DNA of 8,665 bases, taken from the NCBI GenBank assembly GCA_009903855.1, contig WYEK01000007.1:1-8665 (forward strand), in the 5' to 3' direction. The notes beneath the pieces were generated by a model, which saw only the letters and a program-made list of their open reading frames with translations, had not been told where the DNA came from and ran no database searches. The position numbers were made by a program, and so were the translations under genes. The DNA comes from Thermocrinis sp. GTDB lineage: Bacteria; Aquificota; Aquificia; Aquificales; Aquificaceae. Shown here piece after piece: positions 1-6,412 of this stretch (its first letter is position 1; every line of letters begins with the position of its first letter).

Positions 1-60
1 TGACAGGACTATAGAGATGGACAGAAGGACTTTTTGGTATAAACTATTAAGGTAGTTCAT
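1..60 (-). CDS. N-terminal fragment of an unidentified minus-strand protein (5' end only, runs off the left edge)
   Basis: Read leftward from position 60, an ATG opens a frame of 20 codons with no stop before the window edge: MNYLNSLYQKVLLSISIVLS. Seven bases before the ATG lies a perfect Shine-Dalgarno (AAGGAGG, complement of 68-74), and a TATAAT lies further upstream (complement of 91-96), so translation start and promoter both support a real gene. The N-terminus has one lysine (residue 10) followed by a hydrophobic run from residue 11, which resembles the beginning of a signal peptide or a first membrane segment. The 20 residues are too few to name a family. The gene is divergent from the amino-acid permease and shares its 126-bp intergenic region. 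The existence of the gene is well supported; its function is unknown. Confidence 0.72.
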   Translation of the reverse strand, partial: MNYLNSLYQKVLLSISIVLS

Positions 61-67
61 TGTTGCG

Positions 68-74
68 CCTCCTT
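68..74 (-). promoter_or_regulatory. Strong ribosome binding site of the left-edge minus-strand gene
   Basis: On the minus strand this reads AAGGAGG, followed by seven bases and then ATG at 60-58. It is a full match to the anti-Shine-Dalgarno of 16S rRNA and decides the start of the partial gene. The AAGG part (complement of 71-74) also forms one arm of the inverted repeat at 71-80/105-114, so a transcript starting upstream of the repeat could hide it in a hairpin. Confidence 0.75.
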
Positions 75-114
75 AGTGGGATTTGAGGGTATTATAAACC
101 CCTGCCCACTAAGG
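71..114. repeat. Perfect 10-bp inverted repeat around a promoter (possible operator, RNA hairpin or terminator)
   Basis: CCTTAGTGGG (71-80) and CCCACTAAGG (105-114) are exact reverse complements separated by 24 bases. A bulged extension pairs 67-68 with 115-116. Inside the loop GGGT (87-90) pairs with ACCC (98-101), giving a nested stem. The minus-strand -10 box sits in the innermost loop (91-96). On the plus strand the right arm is followed by GC and six T (117-122), which looks like an intrinsic terminator, although no plus-strand gene is visible to its left. The repeat itself is certain; its role (regulator site, hairpin over the ribosome binding site, or terminator insulating the permease) is undecided. 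Confidence 0.6.
91..96 (-). promoter_or_regulatory. Probable -10 box of the left-edge minus-strand gene
   Basis: The minus strand reads TATAAT here, with an extra T before it. Transcription would start near 84-85, leaving a leader of about 24 bases that carries the Shine-Dalgarno at 68-74. I see no good -35 hexamer 16-18 bases upstream, so the promoter may depend on an activator or on the flanking inverted repeat. Confidence 0.5.
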
Positions 115-162
115 GCTTTTTTCAGAAGATTTTCTTAGCTTTCCTGAATTTCTCACCCGAGG

Positions 163-179
163 TATAATGAAGCTATAAT
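163..179 (+). promoter_or_regulatory. Tandem -10 boxes of the amino-acid permease gene
   Basis: Two perfect TATAAT hexamers lie at 163-168 and 174-179, offset by 11 bases (one helical turn). A weak -35 candidate for the second is TTCTCA at 150-155 (four of six matches to TTGACA, 18-base spacer). Starts would fall near 175 and near 186, so the ATG at 187 would have a leader of about 12 bases or none. The lack of a Shine-Dalgarno before 187 fits this. Confidence 0.5.
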
Positions 180-186
180 AAAAAAC

Positions 187-1578
187 ATGTTATGGAGGGA
201 TTTCTTCAGAAAAAAGTGTTATGCTGTAGATGAAGGAAGGTTTCCCAGAAAGCTAGGCCTCCTTGATTTAACCTTCTTAGGCATAGGTGCTATTATAGGT
301 GCTGGTATATTTGTGATAACTGGACAAGCGGCCGCTCTATACGCTGGTCCGGGTATAGTGCTTTCCTTTCTTTTGGGTGCTATAGCTATAGGTATTAGTG
401 CGTTAGTTTATGCGGAACTTAGCTCAGCCTATCCCATATCTGGAAGTGCCTATAGTTATACGTATGCAACGATAGGGGAGATAGTTGCATGGCTTGTAGG
501 TTGGAACTTATTGGTGGAGTATGGAGTTGCTACAGCTGCGGTTGCTGTGGGATGGTCTGGCTACCTTCGTACTTTCCTCGAACAAAACCTTGGCTTTACT
601 CTGCCCGTATTTCTCACGGGTGCTTATGATTCTGCAAAAGGTACCATTGTAGATGTTTTTGCATTACTCGGTGTAGTAGCGGTATTTTTCCTTCTAACCA
701 TAGGCATTAAAGAAAGCGCTACGGTGAACAGTCTAATAGTGGTCCTGAAAATAGCAACTCTTCTTACTTTTCTCTTTTTTGGTATGAAATATGTGGACTT
801 TAAGAATCTTAAGAACTTTCTTCCCTACGGATTAACAGGCATTTGGCGTGCAGCCTCTCATATCATATTCGCTTACCTTGGTTTTGATGCTGTATCCACT
901 GTCGCGGAAGAAACAAAAAACCCTACAAGAAATGTCCCTCTAGGTCTTATTTTGTCTTTAAGTTTGAGCACTCTGCTTTATATGTCTGTTAGCTTTGTTC
1001 TCGTAGGTATGGTTGATTACAGAGAGCTCAACGTACCAGATGCCCTAGCTTATGCTATGCTCAAGGTGGGAAATAAAGAGATAGCTAACCTAATAGCTAT
1101 GGGAGCGATCATATCAATAACAAGCGTGATGCTCGTTATGGGGCTTGGTTTTACTCGTATAATCTACGCTCTATCTAGAGATGGGCTACTTCCCCCAAAG
1201 CTCTCTGTTGTTCACAGTAAGTTTAAGACCCCTTACGTATCCACGTTAACAGGTGGTATCATACTGTCATTACTTGCTGGCTTTGTACCTCTCAAAGTAC
1301 TAACAGAACTGGTTAATATAGGTACCTTATTTGCGTACTTTATGGTAGGCGTAGGCGTTATACTTCTTAGAAGAAGCGGTAATGCTGCACCCACTTTCAG
1401 AGTACCCTATGCAAAACTCTTACTCCCTATAAATCTTTTCCTTCTGATTTTTATCATGTGGGGTCTTCCTAAGGAAACTTGGAGAAGGTTTTTACTGTGG
1501 AACGCCCTTGGAATATTCATCTACCTTGTATACGGTTACAGAAACAGTAGAGCTCAAGAGAGGTCTTACGAGCTATGA
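187..1578 (+). CDS. APC-superfamily amino-acid permease (cationic amino-acid transporter-like)
   Basis: Inner-membrane secondary transporter that probably imports amino acids with a cation. At 463 residues it has the usual size and about 12 hydrophobic helices. The APC signature for the unwound first helix is clear ([15 protein letters not shown], residues 32-46). So is the helix-6 region ([15 protein letters not shown], 228-242, followed by KNP), which is characteristic of the CAT/YfnA/GkApcT branch. The cytoplasmic loop SRDGLLPP (330-337) is also typical. The start at ATG 187 has no Shine-Dalgarno, but the N-terminal stretch has the family's expected length before helix 1 and no other in-frame start fits; GGAGG at 194-198 lies inside the gene. 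The gene is co-directional with murB, 63 bases upstream of its likely ATG. Specificity (cationic, neutral or broad) cannot be read from the sequence. The family call is firm. Confidence 0.92.
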   Translation: MLWRDFFRKKCYAVDEGRFPRKLGLLDLTFLGIGAIIGAGIFVITGQAAALYAGPGIVLSFLLGAIAIGISALVYAELSSAYPISGSAYSYTYATIGEIVAWLVGWNLLVEYGVATAAVAVGWSGYLRTFLEQNLGFTLPVFLTGAYDSAKGTIVDVFALLGVVAVFFLLTIGIKESATVNSLIVVLKIATLLTFLFFGMKYVDFKNLKNFLPYGLTGIWRAASHIIFAYLGFDAVSTVAEETKNPTRNVPLGLILSLSLSTLLYMSVSFVLVGMVDYRELNVPDALAYAMLKVGNKEIANLIAMGAIISITSVMLVMGLGFTRIIYALSRDGLLPPKLSVVHSKFKTPYVSTLTGGIILSLLAGFVPLKVLTELVNIGTLFAYFMVGVGVILLRRSGNAAPTFRVPYAKLLLPINLFLLIFIMWGLPKETWRRFLLWNALGIFIYLVYGYRNSRAQERSYEL

Positions 1579-1602
1579 AGAAAACTCTTGGTTCTGCTTC
1601 TG

Positions 1603-1628
1603 TTGACTACTTTCGTTTACTCTATAAT
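1603..1628 (+). promoter_or_regulatory. Possible promoter for murB and the dcw genes
   Basis: TTGACT (1603-1608) and TATAAT (1623-1628) lie between the permease stop and the murB ATG at 1642. The spacer is only 14 bases, shorter than the usual 16-18, so the -35 may be accidental, but the -10 is perfect. Transcription would start near 1635, about 7 bases before the ATG. This would explain why murB has no Shine-Dalgarno. Confidence 0.4.
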
Positions 1629-1641
1629 TAATTACCCAATC

Positions 1642-2535
1642 ATGAAGTTGGAAAAAGATCTTTCGCTTTCCAAGTATACCACTATAGGTATAGGGGGAAT
1701 AGCAAAGTACATGGCTTTTCCAGAAAACGTAAAGCAGGTAAAGGAATGCCTCAAAATAGCCCAGTGGGAGGATATTCCACTCTTTGTTTTGGGTAGGGGT
1801 GCAAACACCATCTTTGGAGATTTTGAAGGCATAGTGATCAATACAAAGATGTTGAGAGATTTGAAAATAAAGGAGCAAGATGGAGGTTTGGAGATTGTAG
1901 CCCAGGCAGGCGTTCCTTTAAACACTTTGGTAGAACTCGGGGTCAAGGAAAACTTGGAGGGTATCTACAGACTGGTGGGCTTTCCTGCTACCGTAGGCGG
2001 AGCCATAGCCATGAACGCAGGAGCCTTCGGTTATGAAATTTCCCAGCATTTAAAAGCGGTGAAATTTCTCTCCTATGAAGGCGAAGAAATTCTTTTAAAG
2101 AGGGAAGATCTTAACTTTTCCTACAGAAACTCTCCCTTCCCTTCCATGGGTATAATCTTGGAAGCAGTCTTTTTCTTCCCTAAACTGAATTGTAGTGTTT
2201 ATGAAGAGTATGAGAGGATAAAAAGCAAAAGGAAAGAAAGTCAGCCTATTCAAATGCCCACTGCGGGTTCCACCTTTAAAAATCCACCCACTGACAGTGC
2301 AGGGCGCCTTTTGGAAAAGGTAGGAATGAAGGGCTACAGGGTTGGACAAGTTGCCTTTTCGGAAAAGCACGCAAACTTTTTAATAAACTTGGGTGGAGCG
2401 GTCTTTGAGGATGTTATTAAAATTATCAATCACGCAAAGAGAAGGGTTTTTGAAGAGTTCGGCATTGAGCTCGAAGAGGAGGTGAGGCTAATTGAAAGTA
2501 GTAGTGCTTATGGGTGGAAGGTCCGCGGAGCGTGA
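1642..2535 (+). CDS. murB: UDP-N-acetylenolpyruvoylglucosamine reductase (type II MurB)
   Basis: Cytoplasmic FAD enzyme that reduces UDP-GlcNAc-enolpyruvate to UDP-MurNAc with NADPH, the second committed step of peptidoglycan precursor synthesis. The 297 residues from ATG 1642 show the family landmarks: YTTIGIGG near the start (12-19), the FAD-binding GRGANTIFGD (51-60), GFPATVGGAIAMNAGAFG (113-130), the SYRNSPF segment with Tyr161-Arg162, AGSTFKNP with the proton-donor Ser210, and a C-terminal glutamate in LEEEV (Glu280). The E. coli-type insert is absent, as in type II enzymes. A TTG at 1588 would add 18 hydrophobic residues absent from family members and has no ribosome site, so I prefer 1642, although it also lacks a Shine-Dalgarno. 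The last 44 bases overlap ddl and encode a short tail beyond the usual end. Identification is secure; the start is less so. Confidence 0.93.
   Translation: MKLEKDLSLSKYTTIGIGGIAKYMAFPENVKQVKECLKIAQWEDIPLFVLGRGANTIFGDFEGIVINTKMLRDLKIKEQDGGLEIVAQAGVPLNTLVELGVKENLEGIYRLVGFPATVGGAIAMNAGAFGYEISQHLKAVKFLSYEGEEILLKREDLNFSYRNSPFPSMGIILEAVFFFPKLNCSVYEEYERIKSKRKESQPIQMPTAGSTFKNPPTDSAGRLLEKVGMKGYRVGQVAFSEKHANFLINLGGAVFEDVIKIINHAKRRVFEEFGIELEEEVRLIESSSAYGWKVRGA
2477..2485 (+). promoter_or_regulatory. Ribosome binding site that fixes the TTG start of ddl
   Basis: AGGAGGTGA is a full-length match to the 16S rRNA anti-Shine-Dalgarno. It lies inside the murB coding sequence, with its GGAGG core 9 bases before TTG 2492. 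The next base triplets read Lys-Val-Val-Val-Leu-Met-Gly-Gly, the expected N-terminus of a D-Ala ligase, so TTG is the likely start. Confidence 0.75.
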
Positions 2536-3358
2536 AATCTCTCTGAGAACTGGCGAGGCTATCTTAAAAGCCTTAAAAGAGCTAGGTTGTGAAGCTATAG
2601 CCTTAGATTTAGAAGAAAACCTATGTGAGAGGTTGAAAGAAATAAAGCCCGACAAGGTTTTTATAGCATTGCACGGTCCTTACGGAGAGGATGGAAGGGT
2701 GCAAGGACTTTTGGACATTCTGGGCATTCCCTACGTGGGTTCTGGTGTGCTGAGTAGTGCCTTAGCTATGGACAAGGACTTTACAAAGAAAATTCTCAGG
2801 TTTCATCAAATTCCTACGCCCGATTGGATAGCGGTAAGGAGAGGAGAAGAGGTATCTTGGGACCGCTTTCCCGCAGTTGTAAAACCTGCCGACCAAGGCT
2901 CAAGCGTTGGATTGTTTGTAGTGAATGATAAAAAAGAGTTAGAAATTGCCATAGAAAAACTCTGGAGCATAACTCAAAAGGTTCTGGTAGAAGAGTTCAT
3001 AAAAGGCAGAGATATTACCGTAGCTATATTAAAAGAAGAAGCATTAACCCCCATAGAGATAAAGCCCAAAAAGGGTATATACGACTATGAAAGCAAGTAC
3101 ACAAAGGGAATGAGCCAGTATGAATTCTTGGAAGACGAAACACTGGCAAGAGAATTGCAAGAGTTGGCACTGCGTTCCCATAGAGCCTTGGAGCTTAAGG
3201 ACCTGTCCCGGGTTGATTTTAGGGTATCTGATGAAGGTAAGCCCTTTGTTTTAGAAATCAACACTATACCAGGTATGACAGAGCTTAGCCTTTTCCCTAT
3301 GGCTTGCAGAAAAAAAGGTATTGATTTTAACAGAATGATATCTATGTTAATATTTTAA
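2492..3358 (+). CDS. ddl: D-alanine--D-alanine ligase
   Basis: Cytoplasmic ATP-grasp enzyme that joins two D-alanines for the end of the peptidoglycan stem peptide. At 288 residues it is slightly shorter than E. coli DdlB (about 306) but complete. Landmarks in order: GGRSAEREISL (8-18, with the substrate-binding Glu13), LHGPYGEDGRVQG (60-72), GSGVLSSALAMDK (83-95), KPADQGSSVG (131-140, catalytic serine loop), YDYESKY (197-203), and RVDF plus LEINTIPGMTELS, which carry the magnesium ligands Asp242, Glu255 and Asn257. Tyr203, matching Tyr216 of DdlB, points to D-Ala-D-Ala rather than the D-Ala-D-Lac specificity of vancomycin-resistance ligases. Translation starts at TTG 2492 behind an excellent Shine-Dalgarno within murB, and the 44-bp overlap suggests the two are translated from one message. 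Confidence 0.95.
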   Translation: MKVVVLMGGRSAEREISLRTGEAILKALKELGCEAIALDLEENLCERLKEIKPDKVFIALHGPYGEDGRVQGLLDILGIPYVGSGVLSSALAMDKDFTKKILRFHQIPTPDWIAVRRGEEVSWDRFPAVVKPADQGSSVGLFVVNDKKELEIAIEKLWSITQKVLVEEFIKGRDITVAILKEEALTPIEIKPKKGIYDYESKYTKGMSQYEFLEDETLARELQELALRSHRALELKDLSRVDFRVSDEGKPFVLEINTIPGMTELSLFPMACRKKGIDFNRMISMLIF

Positions 3359-3367
3359 CTTGTGACT

Positions 3368-4093
3368 ATGAAAAAGGAGGGGAAAAGAAGGTGGGTAGCC
3401 ATCCTTGAGATCACATTAGCTTTAGTATGGCTAATTGCTATGGCACTTGCCGGCTTTTTCTTCCCCGGTTTTTTAACCTCCCTCCCAATGTTCAGAATAA
3501 AGGAAATCCACATATACGGCGTTAATAGCATTTCTCCTTCTACCATTTCCTCAAGCGTTTATCAGGTTTCAAAAAACAACTGGCTTTTTTTGGACTCCAA
3601 GAGGCTTTTGGCAAAAGCCAACGAATTAACAAACAATTCTCTGGAGAGTGTAAAAATAGAAAGAATACCCTCTTTGGATGGTGCCCGTGTGAATGTTTAT
3701 GTTCAGGAAAGGGTTCCCATAGCCTATGTGGTGCATGACAATAGTCTTATGATGATAGACAAGCAGGGAGAGCTTTTTTATAATCCGGCTATTGAAAATA
3801 AATTACCCACCATATACACATTTTCCTTTGACTATGTAAAGAAATATCACACTAATTTGAATAATTTAGTGGAGTACATTAAAAACATGGGTTTAAGCAC
3901 TAATGAAGTATATGTTACCGATAGGAATACTATTATTTACATATCGGGTGGGAGAATGGTCCTGCCCCCACTTAGCCAGATATCTCCGTTAATTCTTGAT
4001 AGGATGAAAAAAATTTATAATAAAATTGGGATGGAGAAAATGGATGTTCTTATAACTTCTGGAAATATAGCGGTTATAAAGAAGGAGAAATAA
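3368..4093 (+). CDS. ftsQ: Cell division protein FtsQ
   Basis: Bitopic inner-membrane divisome protein that links the cytoplasmic ring to the periplasmic FtsB/FtsL and septal synthase complex. From ATG 3368 it has 241 residues: a short basic cytoplasmic tail (KKEGKRR), one membrane helix (about 9-31), a POTRA domain beginning at FRIKEIHIYGVNSIS (42-56), then the FtsQ beta domain with VNVYVQERVPIAYV (108-121) and a following IDKQGELF. Length and order are typical; sequence similarity in this family is always low, and position between ddl and ftsA strengthens the call. GTG 3362 is an alternative start adding two residues. Neither start has a Shine-Dalgarno, and an AAGGAGG-like stretch falls just after the ATG, so reinitiation after ddl, whose stop is 9 bases upstream, is plausible. 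The gene looks more AT-rich than its neighbours. Confidence 0.88.
   Translation: MKKEGKRRWVAILEITLALVWLIAMALAGFFFPGFLTSLPMFRIKEIHIYGVNSISPSTISSSVYQVSKNNWLFLDSKRLLAKANELTNNSLESVKIERIPSLDGARVNVYVQERVPIAYVVHDNSLMMIDKQGELFYNPAIENKLPTIYTFSFDYVKKYHTNLNNLVEYIKNMGLSTNEVYVTDRNTIIYISGGRMVLPPLSQISPLILDRMKKIYNKIGMEKMDVLITSGNIAVIKKEK
4082..4087 (+). promoter_or_regulatory. Ribosome binding site of ftsA
   Basis: AAGGAG lies in the last codons of ftsQ, 10 bases before ATG 4098. Only four bases separate the ftsQ stop from the ftsA start, so the two are likely translationally coupled. Confidence 0.5.
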
Positions 4094-4097
4094 AGGT

Positions 4098-5345
4098 ATG
4101 AAAGTTGTAGCTTCTTTAGACCTTGGCACCAGTAAAACCGTGGCCCTTCTTGCGGAGATAGACAGCTACGGAGATATGCACATTATAGGTATAGGAGAGG
4201 TGCCAACCAAGGGTATAGAGAAGGGACAAATAACACGATTGGACCTGGCGGTTGCCTCTATACTAAAGGCTATGAAAGAAGCCCAAGAAATGGCTGGTGT
4301 CAAGTTAACCTCCGTAAACCTTGGAATATCCTCTCCTGTTCTAAAAAGTCAAAACGAAAGGGACACAATAAACGTATCGCCACAGCCAGTAGAGATAGAC
4401 GAAAGCCAAATAGAAAGGCTTTTAGAAAGGGCTACCACAAGGGCAAAGGAAGAAGGCTATGAGATAGTAAGCGCCATTCCAAGAAAGTTCATATTGGATG
4501 ACCAGGAGGGAGTTCTAAACCCCGTAGGGCTTTTAGGCTCAAAGCTAACTGCAGAGGTGCACCTTATAAAGGTAGGCACAAGCCTTCTAAAAAACGTTGA
4601 AAAGGCTGTCCTCTCAAGTGGTTTGACCATAGCGGATAGATATCCTTCCATCCTTGCCAGTGCTGAAGCAGTTTTATCGCAGGAAGAGAAGGAAGAAGGT
4701 GTGTTGCTTTTAGACATAGGGGCAGGACTTACGGACTTTATACTATTTGTGGAAGGCTCCCCTATGCTAACGGGCACAGTACCTATGGGTGGGAACAGCA
4801 TAACCAAGGACATAGCCCACTTTATGAAAATAAACATAGAACAAGCGGAGAGGATAAAAATAGAACACGGTTTTGCCTTGGCGGACATGGTCAATGAGTC
4901 GGAAAAAATAAAGGTAAAACCAAGGGGAGAGGATAAAGAAACTATGGTTGGAAAAAGGGAAGTTTCTGAGGTTATACAGATAAGATTGGAGGAGATAGCA
5001 GACAAAGTTCTTGAACAGATAAGCAATCAGGGAGTAAATTTGTCCGCAATAAACGCAGGGATTGTTTTAACTGGCGGTTCTTCAAAGCTTGCGGGCATAA
5101 AAGATTTTTTCGAAAGATACATGGACCTACCCGTTAGGCTGGGCAGTCCAACGGGTGTTATAGGTTTGAGGGAAAGAGTTCAGGATCCTGCCTACGCCAC
5201 TGCAGTAGGCCTGCTTAAGCTGAAGCCCCAATTGGTACATGGCTATTCTTTTAACCAGAACCCAGAAAGTTTGGGTAGGGAGGGTAAAGTTAAGCTTGGT
5301 TCTCTAATAGAGAAAATAAAATCCTTCTTTAAGGAGGTGTTGTGA
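4098..5345 (+). CDS. ftsA: Cell division protein FtsA (actin-like membrane anchor of the Z ring)
   Basis: Actin/Hsp70-fold ATP-binding protein that polymerises under the inner membrane, binds the FtsZ C-terminal peptide and recruits later divisome proteins. The 415 residues show the phosphate-1 loop SLDLGTSKTVALLAEID (6-22), the FtsA-specific 1C subdomain (about 84-160), the phosphate-2 loop LLLDIGAGLTDF (203-214), MGGNSITKDIA (230-240) and the adenosine motif GIVLTGGSSKLAGI (321-334). The protein ends in an amphipathic helix, LGSLIEKIKSFFKEVL (400-415), the membrane-targeting sequence. The size is normal. The codons for the final Lys-Glu-Val also form the Shine-Dalgarno of ftsZ, and the stop TGA shares its last base with the ftsZ ATG. 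Its immediate adjacency to ftsZ is the common arrangement. The call is secure. Confidence 0.97.
   Translation: MKVVASLDLGTSKTVALLAEIDSYGDMHIIGIGEVPTKGIEKGQITRLDLAVASILKAMKEAQEMAGVKLTSVNLGISSPVLKSQNERDTINVSPQPVEIDESQIERLLERATTRAKEEGYEIVSAIPRKFILDDQEGVLNPVGLLGSKLTAEVHLIKVGTSLLKNVEKAVLSSGLTIADRYPSILASAEAVLSQEEKEEGVLLLDIGAGLTDFILFVEGSPMLTGTVPMGGNSITKDIAHFMKINIEQAERIKIEHGFALADMVNESEKIKVKPRGEDKETMVGKREVSEVIQIRLEEIADKVLEQISNQGVNLSAINAGIVLTGGSSKLAGIKDFFERYMDLPVRLGSPTGVIGLRERVQDPAYATAVGLLKLKPQLVHGYSFNQNPESLGREGKVKLGSLIEKIKSFFKEVL
5331..5339 (+). promoter_or_regulatory. Ribosome binding site of ftsZ inside the end of ftsA
   Basis: AAGGAGGTG is a near-perfect Shine-Dalgarno. Its GGAGG core is 7 bases before ATG 5345 and only 4 before the alternative GTG 5342, which favours the ATG. 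It overlaps codons of the FtsA membrane-targeting helix. Confidence 0.7.
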
Positions 5346-6412
5346 TGGAAATAGTGAATCCAACGAGGATAAAGGTCTTTGGGATAGGGGGCGGTGGGTC
5401 CAATGCGGTAAATAGAATGTATCTGGATGGTATTGAGGGTGTGGAGCTTTTTGCAATCAATACGGATATACAACATCTTACTTCCCTCTCTGTACCCAAC
5501 AAAATACAGATAGGAGAGAAGGTCACTCGGGGTTTGGGTGCAGGAGCAAGACCTGAGGTAGGAGAGCAAGCAGCTTTGGAGGATATTGACAAGATAAAGG
5601 AGGTACTAAGAAACACGGACATGCTATTTTTGGCGGTGGGCTTGGGTGGCGGAACTGGAACGGGCGCCGCGCCAGTGATCGCAGAGACAGCTAAGGAAAT
5701 GGGTATTCTTACAGTGGCAGTAGTTACAAAGCCCTTTAACTTTGAGGGACAAAGACGCATGCAAACCGCCCTGGAAGGTTTAGAAAAGCTGAAAGAGGTA
5801 GTTGACACATACATAGTCATAAATAACCAAAAATTGGTGGAGATAGCGGAAAAGAACTTTAGCGTAAAGGATGCCTTTAAGATGGTTGATGATGTGCTTT
5901 CTAAGGCAGTTAGAGGTATAACCAGCATAGTGGTAACACCAGCTCTGATAAACGTGGATTTTGCGGATGTGCGCACTGTGATGGAGAGGGGAGGGCTAGC
6001 CCTTATAGGTATGGGTGAAGGAAGAAAAGATATTGCCATAGAACAGGCTATTGCCAGCCCGCTTTTAGAAGGAAACACAGTTGCTGGAGCGAGAAGACTG
6101 CTGGTAACCCTTTGGGTAAGCGAGGACGTGCCTTTCAGAGATGTGGAGGAAACCATAAGCAGAATAAGAGAATCTGCCCATGATGATGCACTGATCATAT
6201 TTGGTGCTGTATTAGAAAACGATAAAGAAAACTTTATGCGCGTGGCAGTCGTGGCTACGGACTTTGAAAACGCAGTCCAGCAGGCGCAACTTCGTGTCGT
6301 CAAGAAGGAACAAAAGCCCCTCCAAAAGGTAGCCCCTGAGTCTACGGTGGAGCCTGTACAACCTGATATAGAGGATTTACCCGCTTATCTCCGTAGAAAA
6401 AAGAGAATCTAA
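5345..6412 (+). CDS. ftsZ: Cell division protein FtsZ (tubulin-like GTPase)
   Basis: Cytoplasmic GTPase that assembles into the Z ring at midcell. The 355 residues from ATG 5345 contain the N-terminal nucleotide-binding loop GIGGGGSNAVNRM (13-25), AINTD (37-41), the tubulin signature GGGTGTGAAP (101-110), FNFEGQRRM (131-139), and the T7 synergy loop NVDFADVRTVM (203-213), whose aspartates complete the GTPase site of the neighbouring subunit. A C-terminal beta domain runs to about 317. A short linker (about 318-340) leads to the conserved tail DLPAYLRRKKRI (344-355), the docking peptide for FtsA. GTG 5342 would add one residue but has a poor ribosome spacing. ftsZ is the last gene of the plus-strand run, and its stop overlaps the stop of the convergent permease gene. 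The call is secure. Confidence 0.98.
   Translation: MEIVNPTRIKVFGIGGGGSNAVNRMYLDGIEGVELFAINTDIQHLTSLSVPNKIQIGEKVTRGLGAGARPEVGEQAALEDIDKIKEVLRNTDMLFLAVGLGGGTGTGAAPVIAETAKEMGILTVAVVTKPFNFEGQRRMQTALEGLEKLKEVVDTYIVINNQKLVEIAEKNFSVKDAFKMVDDVLSKAVRGITSIVVTPALINVDFADVRTVMERGGLALIGMGEGRKDIAIEQAIASPLLEGNTVAGARRLLVTLWVSEDVPFRDVEETISRIRESAHDDALIIFGAVLENDKENFMRVAVVATDFENAVQQAQLRVVKKEQKPLQKVAPESTVEPVQPDIEDLPAYLRRKKRI

Noticed and set aside
1575..1631. An 18-residue open frame ([18 protein letters not shown]) whose ATG overlaps the permease stop as ATGA
   Set aside because: No good Shine-Dalgarno at a normal distance, no recognisable domain, and it overlaps the likely murB promoter region. Probably chance; only conservation in relatives would revive it.
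1588..1641. An 18-residue hydrophobic N-terminal extension of MurB from TTG 1588
   Set aside because: MurB is cytoplasmic and the family start aligns with ATG 1642; the TTG has no ribosome site and the stretch contains a TATAAT.
2492..3358. Possible D-Ala-D-Lac (vancomycin-resistance type) ligase
   Set aside because: The YDYESKY motif keeps the tyrosine typical of D-Ala-D-Ala ligases, and the gene sits in a dcw cluster without vanH- or vanX-like genes.
5802..5830. A perfect TTGACA inside ftsZ as a -35 element
   Set aside because: No TATAAT-like hexamer lies 16-18 bases downstream; the nearest AT-rich stretch is at a 13-base spacing.
5329..6303. A 324-codon open frame on the minus strand opposite ftsZ
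   Set aside because: It lies wholly antisense to a certain ftsZ gene, is rich in Ser/Thr/Pro as mirror frames are, and shows no domain. Smaller antisense frames opposite murB, ddl, ftsQ, ftsA and the TPR gene are rejected for the same reason.
6342..6396. CTACGG/CCGTAG inverted repeat near the end of ftsZ as a terminator
   Set aside because: The arms are only 6 bp with a loop of over 40 bases and no T run on the correct side for either strand.
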